From positions 4,588,001-4,652,000 of the forward strand of contig NZ_FNSD01000001.1 of the NCBI RefSeq assembly GCF_900105625.1: DNA of 64,000 bases. Reading direction: 5' to 3'. Positions 50,739 through 59,082 of this stretch are shown here, one piece after another (the stretch's first letter is position 1; the number at the start of each line of letters is the position of its first letter). A program made the translations under genes and the position numbers. The stretch comes from Terriglobus roseus. GTDB taxonomy: Bacteria > Acidobacteriota > Terriglobia > Terriglobales > Acidobacteriaceae. The notes beneath the pieces are model-generated. The model worked only from the letters and a program-made list of their open reading frames with translations. It did not search any database and was not told where the DNA came from.

Positions 50739-50772
50739 ACGCAGCGGTCATACCAGCCGCTGCGTTTTGCTT
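50739..50772 (+). terminator. Intrinsic terminator after the M1 peptidase gene
   Basis: A perfect 9-bp stem (ACGCAGCGG/CCGCTGCGT) with a 9-base loop is followed by TTTTGCTTT, 24 bases past the stop codon. Confidence 0.8.
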
Positions 50773-50913
50773 TCTGCTACTCGAGTGGCAGCTGGCCGAA
50801 TGCATCGGCAATCCCCACTCTAAGGAAAAAGAAACAAAAACATCACGTCATATTCCCCTTGGCATGGCTAAGCTGTTCGCACATCAAGCAGCGGCCACCA
50901 CCGGGAGATCAAA

Positions 50914-51444
50914 ATGCAGCGACGGGATTTTGTGAAGTTGAGTATGCTTTCTGCACCATCGCTCATGCTGGCGCAGTCCACACCGACAACGAGCGATGTG
51001 CGTACCGTTTCGGCGGGCGCAGACATCCTGGGCGAAGCCCATTCCCTGGGCTTCAGCAAGATCTTCTTCAAGGCGACCGCCGCGGAGACTGACGGCGGCA
51101 TGTTCGTGATGGAGCACAACAACCTTGCCAAGGGCGGACCCTTCCGGCATGTGCATCCGGCTCAGGATGAATGGCTGTATGCGATGGAAGGGGAATTCCG
51201 CGTCGAGATCGGGACGCAGAAGTTCACGTTGCATCCTGGCGACTCGATCCTGATGCCGCGCAAGATTCCCCACGTCTGGGCCCAGACCGGTGACTCGCCC
51301 GGCAAGCTGCTGATTGCCTTTACGCCAGCCGGAAACATGGAGGCCTTCTTCCGCGAGTTCGGGAAAACCGGCAAACTCCCTACCGATGCATCCGTGCTGA
51401 GCCAGTATGGCCTGGAGCGACTAGGCCCGCCACTCAGCATCTAG
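50914..51444 (+). CDS. Tat-exported single-domain cupin protein
   Basis: This 176-residue protein starts MQRRDFVKLSMLSAPSLMLA, a twin-arginine (Tat) signal with RRDFVK, so it should be folded (often with a cofactor) before export. The single cupin barrel has FRHVHPAQDEWLYAMEGEFR, the metal-ligand motif 1 (His-x-His-x-x-x-x-Glu), and LHPGDSILMPRKIPHVWAQ, motif 2 with the fourth ligand. The last part (GNMEAFFREFGKTGKLP) resembles quercetinase-like or WxcM-like cupins. The start is ATG 50914 after GGGAGA. It lies 60 bp from the metallo-beta-lactamase-fold gene and may be co-transcribed. The substrate cannot be named. Confidence 0.85.
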   Translation: MQRRDFVKLSMLSAPSLMLAQSTPTTSDVRTVSAGADILGEAHSLGFSKIFFKATAAETDGGMFVMEHNNLAKGGPFRHVHPAQDEWLYAMEGEFRVEIGTQKFTLHPGDSILMPRKIPHVWAQTGDSPGKLLIAFTPAGNMEAFFREFGKTGKLPTDASVLSQYGLERLGPPLSI

Positions 51445-51504
51445 CGCCATCGCGCGGAACGATGCGGTCCAATATCGAATCCAGAGAGAAGTACACTGCA
51501 CTGC

Positions 51505-52185
51505 ATGAGGATCACACGCGTCGGCGAACACGGCCTGCAACTCACCCGTCTTGGCTTCGTCAACTGCTACCTGGTCCGTGAGGACGCTGGCTACACGCTC
51601 ATTGATGCGAGCCTGAAAGGCTCGGCGGATGAGATCCTCAAGGCCACAGGCACTATGCCCATCAAGCGCATCCTGCTGACGCATCCGCACGTCGATCATG
51701 TGGGCAGCGTCGATGCGCTGATCGCAAAGATGCCGGACGTTCCGCTGGGGGGCAGTGAGAGGATCGTCCCATTGCTGCACCAACCGCCGGACAAGTCTCT
51801 GCGTCCGGGAGAGACGGGTCCTGCGCGCGGTGGTCTGCCGGGTATCGCATCGAAGCTAAGCTTCTTCGTGGAAGATGGAGACCGGGTGGGTTCTTTGCTG
51901 GCGATCAGCACGCCCGGCCATATCCATGGGCACTTGGCTTTTCTGGACGAGCGTGACGGCACACTCTATGCCGGTGATGAACTCGCGACCATCGGCGGGC
52001 TACGCATCACCGGATGGGCACCTTGGTGGTTCCCGATGAAGGCCTTCTCAGACCGGGCCACGGCAAAGCAGACCGCAGTCAAGCTTCTCAACTACGACGT
52101 TCGACGCTACGCCTGCGGACATGGCTCGGTGGTCGAAGGCGATCTCGCGGTGCTGCAGCAGGCGATCGCCGAGGCGAACCTTTAG
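51505..52185 (+). CDS. Metallo-beta-lactamase-fold hydrolase
   Basis: This 226-residue MBL-fold protein lacks a signal peptide, so it is cytoplasmic. The first metal motif LLTHPHVDHVGSVDALIAK (HxHxDH) is at about residues 54-61. The later ligands lie in STPGHIHGHLAFLDERDGTL and the final His in YACGHGSVVEGDL. The N-terminal FVNCYLVREDAGYTLIDASL is the usual first sheet of the glyoxalase II-like group. It is likely to hydrolyse a thioester, lactone or similar small substrate; a more exact reaction cannot be read. The start is ATG 51505. The gene is 60 bp after the cupin gene and is followed by a 198-bp spacer containing possible RNA structure. Confidence 0.87.
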   Translation: MRITRVGEHGLQLTRLGFVNCYLVREDAGYTLIDASLKGSADEILKATGTMPIKRILLTHPHVDHVGSVDALIAKMPDVPLGGSERIVPLLHQPPDKSLRPGETGPARGGLPGIASKLSFFVEDGDRVGSLLAISTPGHIHGHLAFLDERDGTLYAGDELATIGGLRITGWAPWWFPMKAFSDRATAKQTAVKLLNYDVRRYACGHGSVVEGDLAVLQQAIAEANL

Positions 52186-52186
52186 A

Positions 52187-52293
52187 CCTTGCAGGGAAGC
52201 CCACAGCAAGGCATACCCTGACAGCCAACCCTCATGCCTTGGTACATTGGTTGTGTCACCTGCAACTCAATCGTGTGTGCCTGTCCTGCAAGG
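52187..52293 (+). other. Candidate structured RNA between MBL-fold and M28 genes
   Basis: Long-range arms CCTTGCAGG (52187-52195) and CCTGCAAGG (52285-52293) are perfect complements. Inside lies CAAGGCAT (52207-52214) paired with ATGCCTTG (52234-52241). The loop of that stem holds CAACC (52226-52230), which can pair with GGTTG at 52249-52253 to make a pseudoknot. It ends about 90 bases before the M28 gene. It matches no riboswitch family that I recognise. Confidence 0.4.
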
Positions 52294-52383
52294 GGAGTGC
52301 CTGATCGACGATGGACCCGTCCGGGCCGTCGCGTCGGACACCGTCCCTTAGTCTCTGCCGTCGCTGTCTAAGGAGTCCGTTTC

Positions 52384-54630
52384 ATGCGTCGTATTGCTGC
52401 AGCATCCCTAGCCCTTCTTCTGCCCATCTCCGCCATTACCCAGCAGGCACAGAAACCGCTTCTAGGCTTCACACCGCAGACGGAAGCGACGGAACGCACG
52501 TGGGAGAAGAAGTTTCTCGCGATCCCTACTTCGAAAAACATCGTCGACAACATGCATCGCCTCGCCGCACACCCGCACAACGTAGGTTCTGCCGCGCAAC
52601 GTGCGAATGCCGAATGGATGGTGGCACAGTACAAGTCGTGGGGATGGGACGCAAAGATCGAGCAGTTCGATGTGCTGTATCCCACGCCCAAGGTCCGCGT
52701 CCTTGAGCTGCTGGGCAGCAAGCCGTACAAGGCGAAACTTGAAGAGCCGGTAGTCGCCGAAGATCCGTACACGCAGGACAAGAGCCCGGCGATTCCGCCG
52801 TATAACATCTATGCCCTGGATGGCGATGTCACCGCACCTCTGGTTTACGTGAACAACGGCATGCTCTCGGACTACGAAGAGCTCGAGCGCAATGGCATCA
52901 GTGTGAAGGGTGCCATCGTCATCGCGCGCTACGGTGGCGGCTGGCGTGGTCTGAAGCCCAAGCTGGCGTATGAGCACGGTGCCGTCGGTTGCATCATCTA
53001 CTCCGATCCCGCTGACGATGGGTATGGCCAGGGAGAGTCCATCCCCGCAGGTCCCATGCGGCCGGAGTGGGGTGTGCAGCGCGGCTCTGTTGCAGACACC
53101 ACCATCTACGCCGGAGATCCGCTGACGCCGGGCGAGCCCTCCATTCCCGGCACCAAGCGCCTCGACATCAAGGACAGCAAGGTCATTGTGCAGATCCCGA
53201 CAATCCCCGTCTCGTGGGGTGATGCGAAGCCGCTGCTGGAACAGCTTGGCGGCCGCACGGTTCCGGCGGCATGGCGCGGCGGTCTGCCCATGACTTACAA
53301 GTTCGGTCCCACCGCAGCGAAGGTTCACCTGAAGATCCAGTCGGATTGGGGTACCAAGCCCGTGTTGGACGTCATCGCCACCCTGAAGGGCAGTGAAGAG
53401 CCTGAGACGTGGGTCGTCCGCGGCAATCACTACGACGGCTGGGTCAATGGCGCCGACGATCCCATCAGCGGCCAGTCGGCCCTGCTGGAGGAGGCGCGCG
53501 CCCTGGGCGAACTGCACAAGCAGGGATGGTCGCCCAAGCGCACACTCGTCTATGCAGCGTGGGATGGTGAGGAGCCAGGTCTGCTGGGATCGACCGAGTG
53601 GGCAGAGATGCATGCGGACCAACTCACCAAGCATGGCGCTGTGTACATCAACAGCGACGAGAACGGTCGCGGCTACTTCGGCGGCAGCGGATCCCAGAGC
53701 CTTGAGCTGATGGTGAATGATGTTGCGCACGAGATGACCGATCCTGAGACGGGCAAGTCCGTCTGGGATCGCCAGAAGGCAGCGCAGAGTGTCGGACGGG
53801 GACGTGGCGCGGCCGCGAAGGAAGGCACAGCGGAGCGCGCAACCATCGAGTTCGGACCTGCTGGCAGCGGTTCCGATTTCGCAGGCTTCATCGACCACCT
53901 GGGTGTTGCTTCCGTCAACATCGGCTTCGGTGGCGAGGATCGCGGCGGTACCTACCACTCCGCGTATGACACTCCCTGGCACTGGGACCACTTCGCCGAT
54001 AAGGAAGAGGTCTACGGCAAGCTGTTCGCGCAGACCGCCGGCACCATCGTCATGCGCATCGCCGATGCGGACGTGATGCCATATAACTTTACGGAACTGT
54101 CATTAACTGTCAACGGTTACGTCGCAAGCTTGAAGTCCGAGGTGAAGTCGCTGCAGGCGGCATCGACCGCACGGACGCACGCGCTGAAGAGCGGTGCCTA
54201 CACGCTTGCAAACGACCCTAAGAACCCCGTCTCCGCACCGCCTGCGCTGTCAATGCCTCCCAGCATGGACTTCACGGCGCTGGACGCCGCGGTGGCAAAG
54301 CTGAGCGCCGCCTCTGCTCGCTACCAATCGATGGAGGCGAAGGCTGCAACGCTGTCGCCCGCGAAACGTAAGGCGCTAAACGACGGCCTGGCCGTCAGCG
54401 AGCGTAAGCTGATCAGCGAAGCCGGCCTGCCGGGCCGTCCGTGGACGAAGCATCTAATCTACGCCCCGGGCACCTTCACCGGCTACGGCGCAAGCACGCT
54501 GCCGGGTGTGCGTGAGGCCGTTGAGGCTGGCCGTTACGAAGAGGCCACCCAACAACTCGGTGTTCTGGTGCAGTCGTTGAATGATGAGGCGACCTTCATC
54601 GATTCGCTTTCCGCTATGGTTGGTCAGTAG
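52384..54630 (+). CDS. Secreted M28 family peptidase (glutamate carboxypeptidase II-like)
   Basis: This 748-residue protein has a short signal peptide (to about residue 20, AITQQAQ). The layout is that of M28B enzymes: a protease-associated domain (about 115-285, APLVYVNNGMLSDYEELE), the di-zinc peptidase domain, and a C-terminal dimerisation-like helical domain. Metal-site motifs are NHYDGWVNGADDPISG (His349 and Asp359), YAAWDGEEPGLLGSTEW (catalytic and ligand Glu pair), INSDENGRGYF, and YHSAYDTPWHWDHF with the last His. Members remove C-terminal or N-terminal residues from peptides. The ATG at 52384 follows AAGGAG at good distance. It is monocistronic with a terminator behind it. Confidence 0.9.
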   Translation: MRRIAAASLALLLPISAITQQAQKPLLGFTPQTEATERTWEKKFLAIPTSKNIVDNMHRLAAHPHNVGSAAQRANAEWMVAQYKSWGWDAKIEQFDVLYPTPKVRVLELLGSKPYKAKLEEPVVAEDPYTQDKSPAIPPYNIYALDGDVTAPLVYVNNGMLSDYEELERNGISVKGAIVIARYGGGWRGLKPKLAYEHGAVGCIIYSDPADDGYGQGESIPAGPMRPEWGVQRGSVADTTIYAGDPLTPGEPSIPGTKRLDIKDSKVIVQIPTIPVSWGDAKPLLEQLGGRTVPAAWRGGLPMTYKFGPTAAKVHLKIQSDWGTKPVLDVIATLKGSEEPETWVVRGNHYDGWVNGADDPISGQSALLEEARALGELHKQGWSPKRTLVYAAWDGEEPGLLGSTEWAEMHADQLTKHGAVYINSDENGRGYFGGSGSQSLELMVNDVAHEMTDPETGKSVWDRQKAAQSVGRGRGAAAKEGTAERATIEFGPAGSGSDFAGFIDHLGVASVNIGFGGEDRGGTYHSAYDTPWHWDHFADKEEVYGKLFAQTAGTIVMRIADADVMPYNFTELSLTVNGYVASLKSEVKSLQAASTARTHALKSGAYTLANDPKNPVSAPPALSMPPSMDFTALDAAVAKLSAASARYQSMEAKAATLSPAKRKALNDGLAVSERKLISEAGLPGRPWTKHLIYAPGTFTGYGASTLPGVREAVEAGRYEEATQQLGVLVQSLNDEATFIDSLSAMVGQ

Positions 54631-54656
54631 GCAGCCGCAATGGCCGCACGAAAACT

Positions 54657-54693
54657 GGGAAGCCGGGCATCCGACGGCTTCCCGTTCTTGTCT
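54657..54693 (+). terminator. Intrinsic terminator after the M28 peptidase gene
   Basis: A perfect 9-bp stem (GGGAAGCCG/CGGCTTCCC) with a 9-base loop is followed by GTTCTTGTCTT. Confidence 0.75.
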
Positions 54694-54725
54694 TATCTCG
54701 TGAACACAGCATCTGGAGGAAGTAC

Positions 54726-55244
54726 ATGCGCAAGCAGTGGATTGCAACTCTTTGTCTGATCGGCGGCTGCACCGTCGCGATGGCAGCACCGAAGAAGGCC
54801 CTGACCGTTCCCATGAAGGATTCCAAGGGCGCGGAGGTTGGCGAGATTGAGATTACGGAGAAAGCCAAGACCGTAACGCTGAACGTCATGCTGCACGGCC
54901 TGCCTGCCGGCCAGCACGGCATCCACGTTCACGCGGGTGGATCCTGTACGGCTCCGGACTTCACGGATGCCGGTGGCCATCTGAACCCGGATTCCAAGAA
55001 GCATGGCTTCAAAAATCCCATGGGTCATCACGCCGGCGACTTTCCGAGCAGCATCACCATCATGGATGACGGCCACGGCTCCTTCAAGCTGACCAGCACC
55101 GACGTCACGCTGAAGCCGGGCGAACCGAACTCCATTTATGGCAAGGCGATCGTGGTCCACGAGTCTGCCGACGATGAAATGACTGATCCCGCAGGTGCTT
55201 CTGGCAAGCGCATCGCTTGTGGTGTTGTACCCGCATCGATGTAA
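54726..55244 (+). CDS. sodC: Periplasmic Cu/Zn superoxide dismutase
   Basis: This 172-residue SodC has a signal peptide (about residues 1-20, TVAMA-AP). The copper and zinc ligands are visible: GIHVHAGGSC (two His and the disulfide Cys), GGHLNPDSKKHGF and MGHHAGDFPS (bridging and zinc His, with Asp), and YGKAIVVHESADD (last copper His). The second disulfide Cys is in RIACGVV and the conserved Arg-equivalent is before it. It disproportionates superoxide in the periplasm. The start is ATG at 54726 after GGAGGA. It is a single-gene unit with terminators on both sides. The C terminus is short, so it appears to be a free soluble protein rather than a lipoprotein. Confidence 0.95.
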   Translation: MRKQWIATLCLIGGCTVAMAAPKKALTVPMKDSKGAEVGEIEITEKAKTVTLNVMLHGLPAGQHGIHVHAGGSCTAPDFTDAGGHLNPDSKKHGFKNPMGHHAGDFPSSITIMDDGHGSFKLTSTDVTLKPGEPNSIYGKAIVVHESADDEMTDPAGASGKRIACGVVPASM

Positions 55245-55260
55245 CCAATACGATGACGAG

Positions 55261-55292
55261 CCCCTGCATGCTCGAAGCATGTAGGGGCCTTG
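55261..55292. terminator. Hairpin between convergent sodC and glycosidase genes
   Basis: An 11-bp stem (CCCCTGCATGC/GCATGTAGGGG, one G-T wobble) with loop TCGAA stands between two convergent stop codons. The T run is weak in both directions (CCTTGTC on the plus strand), so termination is likely but less certain than for the other hairpins. Confidence 0.55.
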
Positions 55293-55296
55293 TCGC

Positions 55297-56619
55297 TCAG
55301 CGTGTCGGAGTGCGCCGCTGCGACCGCGGAGCAGGTGCTGGCACGACCCGCTGTGCCGCAGGCAGAACCACCACGGTAGGCGCGTCGTCGATGGCCAGGT
55401 TCATCTTTCTGCTCCGCTCCACTGCTGACGGCTTCAGGAGCCCGTTCGCTGCAAAGTGCAGCACCGATGGCATCGTATTCCCTTCGACGGTCACTGTTAC
55501 GGACTCCGGCGTCACCGGCAACACCTTCTTCGTTGCAACGTCATAGCTGGGGACCTCCCGCCACAGCAGCAGAATCGTGTCGCCGTTTGCCTTCCGCAGA
55601 GCCAGGTGATGCAGCGCGGCATCGCCACCATTCACCGTCCACGTCACCGGCACAACGTCCTGCGCCGCTGCGTCTGCCTCACTGGCAACGGCAACGCTTG
55701 TCTCCTGCAGCAGCTTCATCAAGGCGCTTACTGCAGTGTATGCGGGCCGTGGCGAGAAGTCCGCGCGCATCAGGCCGTCGTGGTCCCGGATGCCACGGTC
55801 CGGCACGTCCATGTCGATTAGCTCGTAGAGGTAAGTTCGCCGAATGCCATGCCGAAACTGCTCCAGCAGTAACCGCACCGTGTACTTGCCCGCGACGTCT
55901 TCTGGGATTCCATTCGCCATCCCGGGGTCCGCGATGTAGCCGCTCTCTGTCGTCATGAGCGGTTGCGAACCGAAGGCGGTCTGCGCCAGGTCTAACGTCC
56001 ACGGATACGATCCCGTGCCGGCATCATCGCGGCCAGCGGTGCCGGGATTTCGACCACCGAAGTAGTTGTGCAGATTGCCGAAGGTGCAACCACAAGGCTG
56101 AGTGCCGAACTCTCCGAACGATGCGCGCCGCGTCAGCGATGGTCCAACGGTGAACAGCTGTGTTCCGCTGGTAGCCTGCGTGATCTGTTGCTGCGCCTCG
56201 CGAACTTCCTTCAGCCAGCTATCGCTCGCGGCATCCAGTTCGTTCGGTGCCTCGATTCCTTCAAGGGATCCAGGGACGCGCGATGGGAAGGCGCGCAACA
56301 TCTGGGATGTCTGGGAGAGATCCGTGTACAGCAGGGAATGAACACCGTCGCGCGCCAGCAGCGTCAGGCCCGTGTAGTAGTCCTCCACGTTGGAGTTCAA
56401 CAGGCCATCGCGCACATGCTTTACACCCAGCTGCTTTATTGCCGTACGAACACGCAGGAGGTCGCCATAGGCCGAATCCTGCGAGGCAAGGTGTACGTTG
56501 ACGCCGACACTATCCCGGAAGCTGCTCGCAGGCATCGTCTCCTGCGCGTACATCGCCAAAGGAGCGAGAACACATGCGGCAAGCGCGACCCGCAGGCCGG
56601 CGCAGATTTCTCGAAGCAT
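55297..56619 (-). CDS. Secreted clan GH-A-like glycoside hydrolase (paralogue 3)
   Basis: This protein of about 440 residues has a signal peptide (to about residue 26, LAMYAQ). It shares the layout of the two paralogues at 608 and 16623: SVGVNVHLASQDSAYG at 37-52, GIEAPNELD with Glu127 as probable acid/base, and LMTTESGYIA with Glu225 as probable nucleophile. NLHNYFGGRNPGTAG near 182-196 is almost the same as in paralogue 2 (IHNYYAGRNPGTVG), so these two are closest. The start is ATG 56619 with GAAGGAG upstream; the frame continues to 56787 but without signal features. It ends in a Pro/Ala/Arg-rich tail. It lies downstream of the CrtI-like gene, far from the exopolysaccharide locus. Confidence 0.75.
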   Translation of the reverse strand: MLREICAGLRVALAACVLAPLAMYAQETMPASSFRDSVGVNVHLASQDSAYGDLLRVRTAIKQLGVKHVRDGLLNSNVEDYYTGLTLLARDGVHSLLYTDLSQTSQMLRAFPSRVPGSLEGIEAPNELDAASDSWLKEVREAQQQITQATSGTQLFTVGPSLTRRASFGEFGTQPCGCTFGNLHNYFGGRNPGTAGRDDAGTGSYPWTLDLAQTAFGSQPLMTTESGYIADPGMANGIPEDVAGKYTVRLLLEQFRHGIRRTYLYELIDMDVPDRGIRDHDGLMRADFSPRPAYTAVSALMKLLQETSVAVASEADAAAQDVVPVTWTVNGGDAALHHLALRKANGDTILLLWREVPSYDVATKKVLPVTPESVTVTVEGNTMPSVLHFAANGLLKPSAVERSRKMNLAIDDAPTVVVLPAAQRVVPAPAPRSQRRTPTR

Positions 56620-56675
56620 CCACGCTCCTTCTACGGGTAACTCTAATGGATGGACGAAGTCACGTGTGCTCCGGC

Positions 56676-58109
56676 TCATCGTGGCAGGGAAGGCAGTGAG
56701 ATTCCCATGTGCTTTGCCGCGGCTGCGGCTGCGAACCATCCGCACATGCCGTGGACGCCACCGCCAGGGGGTGTTGCAGAGGAACAAAGGTATACGCCCT
56801 GAACGGGGGTGCCATACGGCGGCAGCGTGGGACGGCGAAACATCTGCGACAGCGTCATGGCACCCCCGCTGATGTCACCGCCGCTAAGGTTCGCGTTCCA
56901 GGACTCCATGGCCGGAGCCGCTCGCGTGTGACGCGCGAGGATCGTGGCGCCGAAGCCCGGCGCAACCAGCTCGACCTGGGCTTCGATGCGTGCGGTGTAA
57001 TCTGCCGCGCTGCCGTGGGGAACATGGCAATAGGCCCATGCGGTGTGCCTGCCGGCAGGTGCGCGCGTACAGTCGAACAGGCTTGGCTGGGAGAGCAGCA
57101 CATACGGACGATCGCATTCATGGCCCTCCCACGCGCTAACCTCCGAGGACGCGATCTCATCGAAGCTGGCCCCGAGATGTACCGTTCCAGCACGTCGAGC
57201 AAGATCCGCACGCCAGGGGATCGGCGCGGAGAGCGCCCAATCCAACTTGAAGACTCCGGGACTCAATCGCACATGCTGATAAGGTTCGCGCTGCTTCGCT
57301 GACAGGCTGTCGCCAGCTATCCGTAGAAACTGTCGCGACGTGATGTCGAGTAGTACTGCGTCATGCTTCGGCAGGTCGCGCAGCGTCTCGACGGGGCTGC
57401 CAGTGTGGACGACGCCGCCCATGGAACGCAGTAACGATGCGAGGGCGTCGGTAATAGATTGCGCTCCGCCGCGCGCGATGGGCCATCCTGTCGCGTGGGC
57501 TGCGGCTGCCAACACCAGTGCCGGCGCAGCGCTCGCAGAAAAATGCAGCGGCACATTCGAGTGTCCGGCAAGACCCGCGAACATCGTTCGTACGCGTTCC
57601 GTCTTGAAGTGGGTGCTTGCCGCTCGAGTCGCCGACTGCAGCGCCGTCAATCCGAAGCGAGCCATCAGAAATGGATGCGCGGGCACATGGAGCAGCGGCG
57701 CGAGGCCATCGCTCACCAGGCCGGGCCATGCCTTGACCAATGGAGCCATTAGCGAACGCCAGGCATCGCCATCCGTTCCCAACAGCGCCGCAGTCTCATT
57801 GAGATCATGCATCTGTCCTACGCAATCGCCGTCCGGTAGCGGGTGCGCCAGCGGCACGTCCGGTTCGATCCACTGCAAGCCATGCTCCTGGAGCGGCAGC
57901 GTTCGTAGAAAGGGAGAGGCGACGCCAAGAGGGAAGACGGCTGCTCCGGCATCATGCAGAAAGCCGGGCAGCGTCAGCACCTCGGTGCGAACGGCGCCGC
58001 CAATGGTCTCTGCTGCCTCAAGCACCGTGACACGCACGCCGGCACGCGCCAGTGCGACTCCTGCGCTCAGTCCATTTGGCCCGCTGCCGACGATGATGGC
58101 GTGCTTCAT
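56676..58109 (-). CDS. CrtI/phytoene-desaturase-like FAD-dependent oxidoreductase
   Basis: This 477-residue flavoprotein has an N-terminal dinucleotide-binding motif IIVGSGPNGLSAGVALARAG with the acidic residue in VTVLEAAETIGGAVRTE. The C-terminal FAD motif VYLCSSATPPGGGVHGMCGW is the classic end of the phytoene desaturase/NAD(P)-dependent amine-oxidase superfamily. The middle part (PLHFSASAAPALVLAAAAHA, PIARGGAQSITDALASLLRS) is of the COG1233 type. No carotenoid synthase gene (crtB, crtE) is nearby, so a carotenoid role should not be assumed. The start is ATG 58109, divergent from the ABC ATPase gene. It may be transcribed together with the glycosidase gene that begins 56 bp downstream. Confidence 0.85.
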   Translation of the reverse strand: MKHAIIVGSGPNGLSAGVALARAGVRVTVLEAAETIGGAVRTEVLTLPGFLHDAGAAVFPLGVASPFLRTLPLQEHGLQWIEPDVPLAHPLPDGDCVGQMHDLNETAALLGTDGDAWRSLMAPLVKAWPGLVSDGLAPLLHVPAHPFLMARFGLTALQSATRAASTHFKTERVRTMFAGLAGHSNVPLHFSASAAPALVLAAAAHATGWPIARGGAQSITDALASLLRSMGGVVHTGSPVETLRDLPKHDAVLLDITSRQFLRIAGDSLSAKQREPYQHVRLSPGVFKLDWALSAPIPWRADLARRAGTVHLGASFDEIASSEVSAWEGHECDRPYVLLSQPSLFDCTRAPAGRHTAWAYCHVPHGSAADYTARIEAQVELVAPGFGATILARHTRAAPAMESWNANLSGGDISGGAMTLSQMFRRPTLPPYGTPVQGVYLCSSATPPGGGVHGMCGWFAAAAAAKHMGISLPSLPR

Positions 58110-58212
58110 CCCTCTTCTGATGCGCCCTCTCGCACGCGTTGATCATTACACTGAAAGAAAGCGAGCGGGTTCGCGCATCGGGCGCAACATGCGATTCGCC
58201 GGAGCAAGCAAC

Positions 58213-59019
58213 TTGTCTCAAACCGATGCAGCGACCTTCCTGTCGCTCCAGCATGTCTCCATCGCACGCGGCAACGCCACTGTGCTGCACGACGTCAGCC
58301 TCTCCATCCGCCGCGGCGAACGCGTCGCTATCCTTGGTCCGAATGGCTGCGGCAAGTCGACACTCATCAAGACGATGACATGCGAAATCTATCCGCTGAT
58401 CACGCCCGGTATGCACATCGAGATCTTCGGCCGTGCCCGCTGGGATTTAACCGAGCTGCGCCGAAGACTTGGCGTCGTCACTTGCGAGCCCCCCAGCAAG
58501 AGCGCGCTCCACACCACGTCTTTCGATGCGGTCCTCACAGGCTTCTTCTCATCCGCCACGTTGTGGCCCAACCTCATCGTCACAGATGCCATGCGGGAGA
58601 CTGCCGCAATCGCTCTGAAGCAGGTCGGCGCCGAGGCTTTCGCTGATCGACCGCTCGGTCAACTTTCCGCGGGACAGCAGAAGCGAGTCCTCATCGCACG
58701 TGCTCTCGTTGGTAGCGGTCCCGTCGCCAGCGAACGCATGTTGCTGCTTGACGAGCCATCCAACGCACTCGACCTGGCCGCGCAGGCGGAGTTGCGCCAG
58801 ACGATGCGGCACCTGGCACAGGATGGGACTGGCATCATCCTGGTCACACATCACATCGCAGACATCGTCCCCGAGATCGATCGTGTCCTGTTCATGCGTG
58901 ACGGCCGCATCGTCGGCGACGGCTCACGCACAGACATGCTGACCGAAGAGAGACTCTTTGATCTCTTTGGCGTGCGCGTGAACCTTGCAGAACGCGATGG
59001 CTTTCTTCACGCCTGGTAA
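58213..59019 (+). CDS. ABC transporter ATP-binding protein
   Basis: This single ABC ATPase of about 268 residues has Walker A LGPNGCGKSTLIKTM, the signature LSAGQQKRVLIARAL (LSAGQ), Walker B MLLLDEPSNALDL, and the switch His in IILVTHHIADIVPE. A Q-loop equivalent is GVVTCEPPSKSALH. The chosen start is TTG at 58213, eight bases after GGAG; ATG at 58189 is in frame but has no ribosome binding site. A much longer frame to 57340 is antisense to the CrtI-like gene and is not part of this protein. No permease gene is next to it, so the partner and substrate are unknown. It resembles MolC/ModF-type and iron-import ATPases only in a general way. Confidence 0.85.
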   Translation: MSQTDAATFLSLQHVSIARGNATVLHDVSLSIRRGERVAILGPNGCGKSTLIKTMTCEIYPLITPGMHIEIFGRARWDLTELRRRLGVVTCEPPSKSALHTTSFDAVLTGFFSSATLWPNLIVTDAMRETAAIALKQVGAEAFADRPLGQLSAGQQKRVLIARALVGSGPVASERMLLLDEPSNALDLAAQAELRQTMRHLAQDGTGIILVTHHIADIVPEIDRVLFMRDGRIVGDGSRTDMLTEERLFDLFGVRVNLAERDGFLHAW

Positions 59020-59032
59020 TTCTTCGAACATA

Positions 59033-59070
59033 ACTGACAAAGGCCCGGATCGCTCCGGGCCTTTGTCAGT
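59033..59070. terminator. Strong bidirectional terminator between the ABC ATPase gene and the arginine operon
   Basis: A perfect 17-bp inverted repeat (arms 59033-59049 and 59054-59070, loop TCGC) lies between two convergent genes. Its GC core GGCCCGGA is flanked by CTTTGTC on either side, so each strand has a short T-rich 3' arm. It should stop both transcripts. Confidence 0.85.
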
Positions 59071-59082
59071 TGCAATCGTTGC

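Noticed and set aside
52462-53991. 509-codon minus-strand open frame
   Set aside because: It lies fully inside the M28 peptidase gene, whose metal motifs are intact; the antisense translation has no recognisable motif and is typical of GC-rich shadow frames.
56676-58109. Carotenoid desaturase assignment
   Set aside because: The flavoprotein belongs to the CrtI superfamily, but no phytoene synthase or other carotenoid gene is in the window, so only the superfamily is claimed.
57340-58188. Long plus-strand open frame continuous with the ABC ATPase gene
   Set aside because: It is antisense to the CrtI-like gene and lacks domain-like sequence; the ATPase family begins only near 58213.
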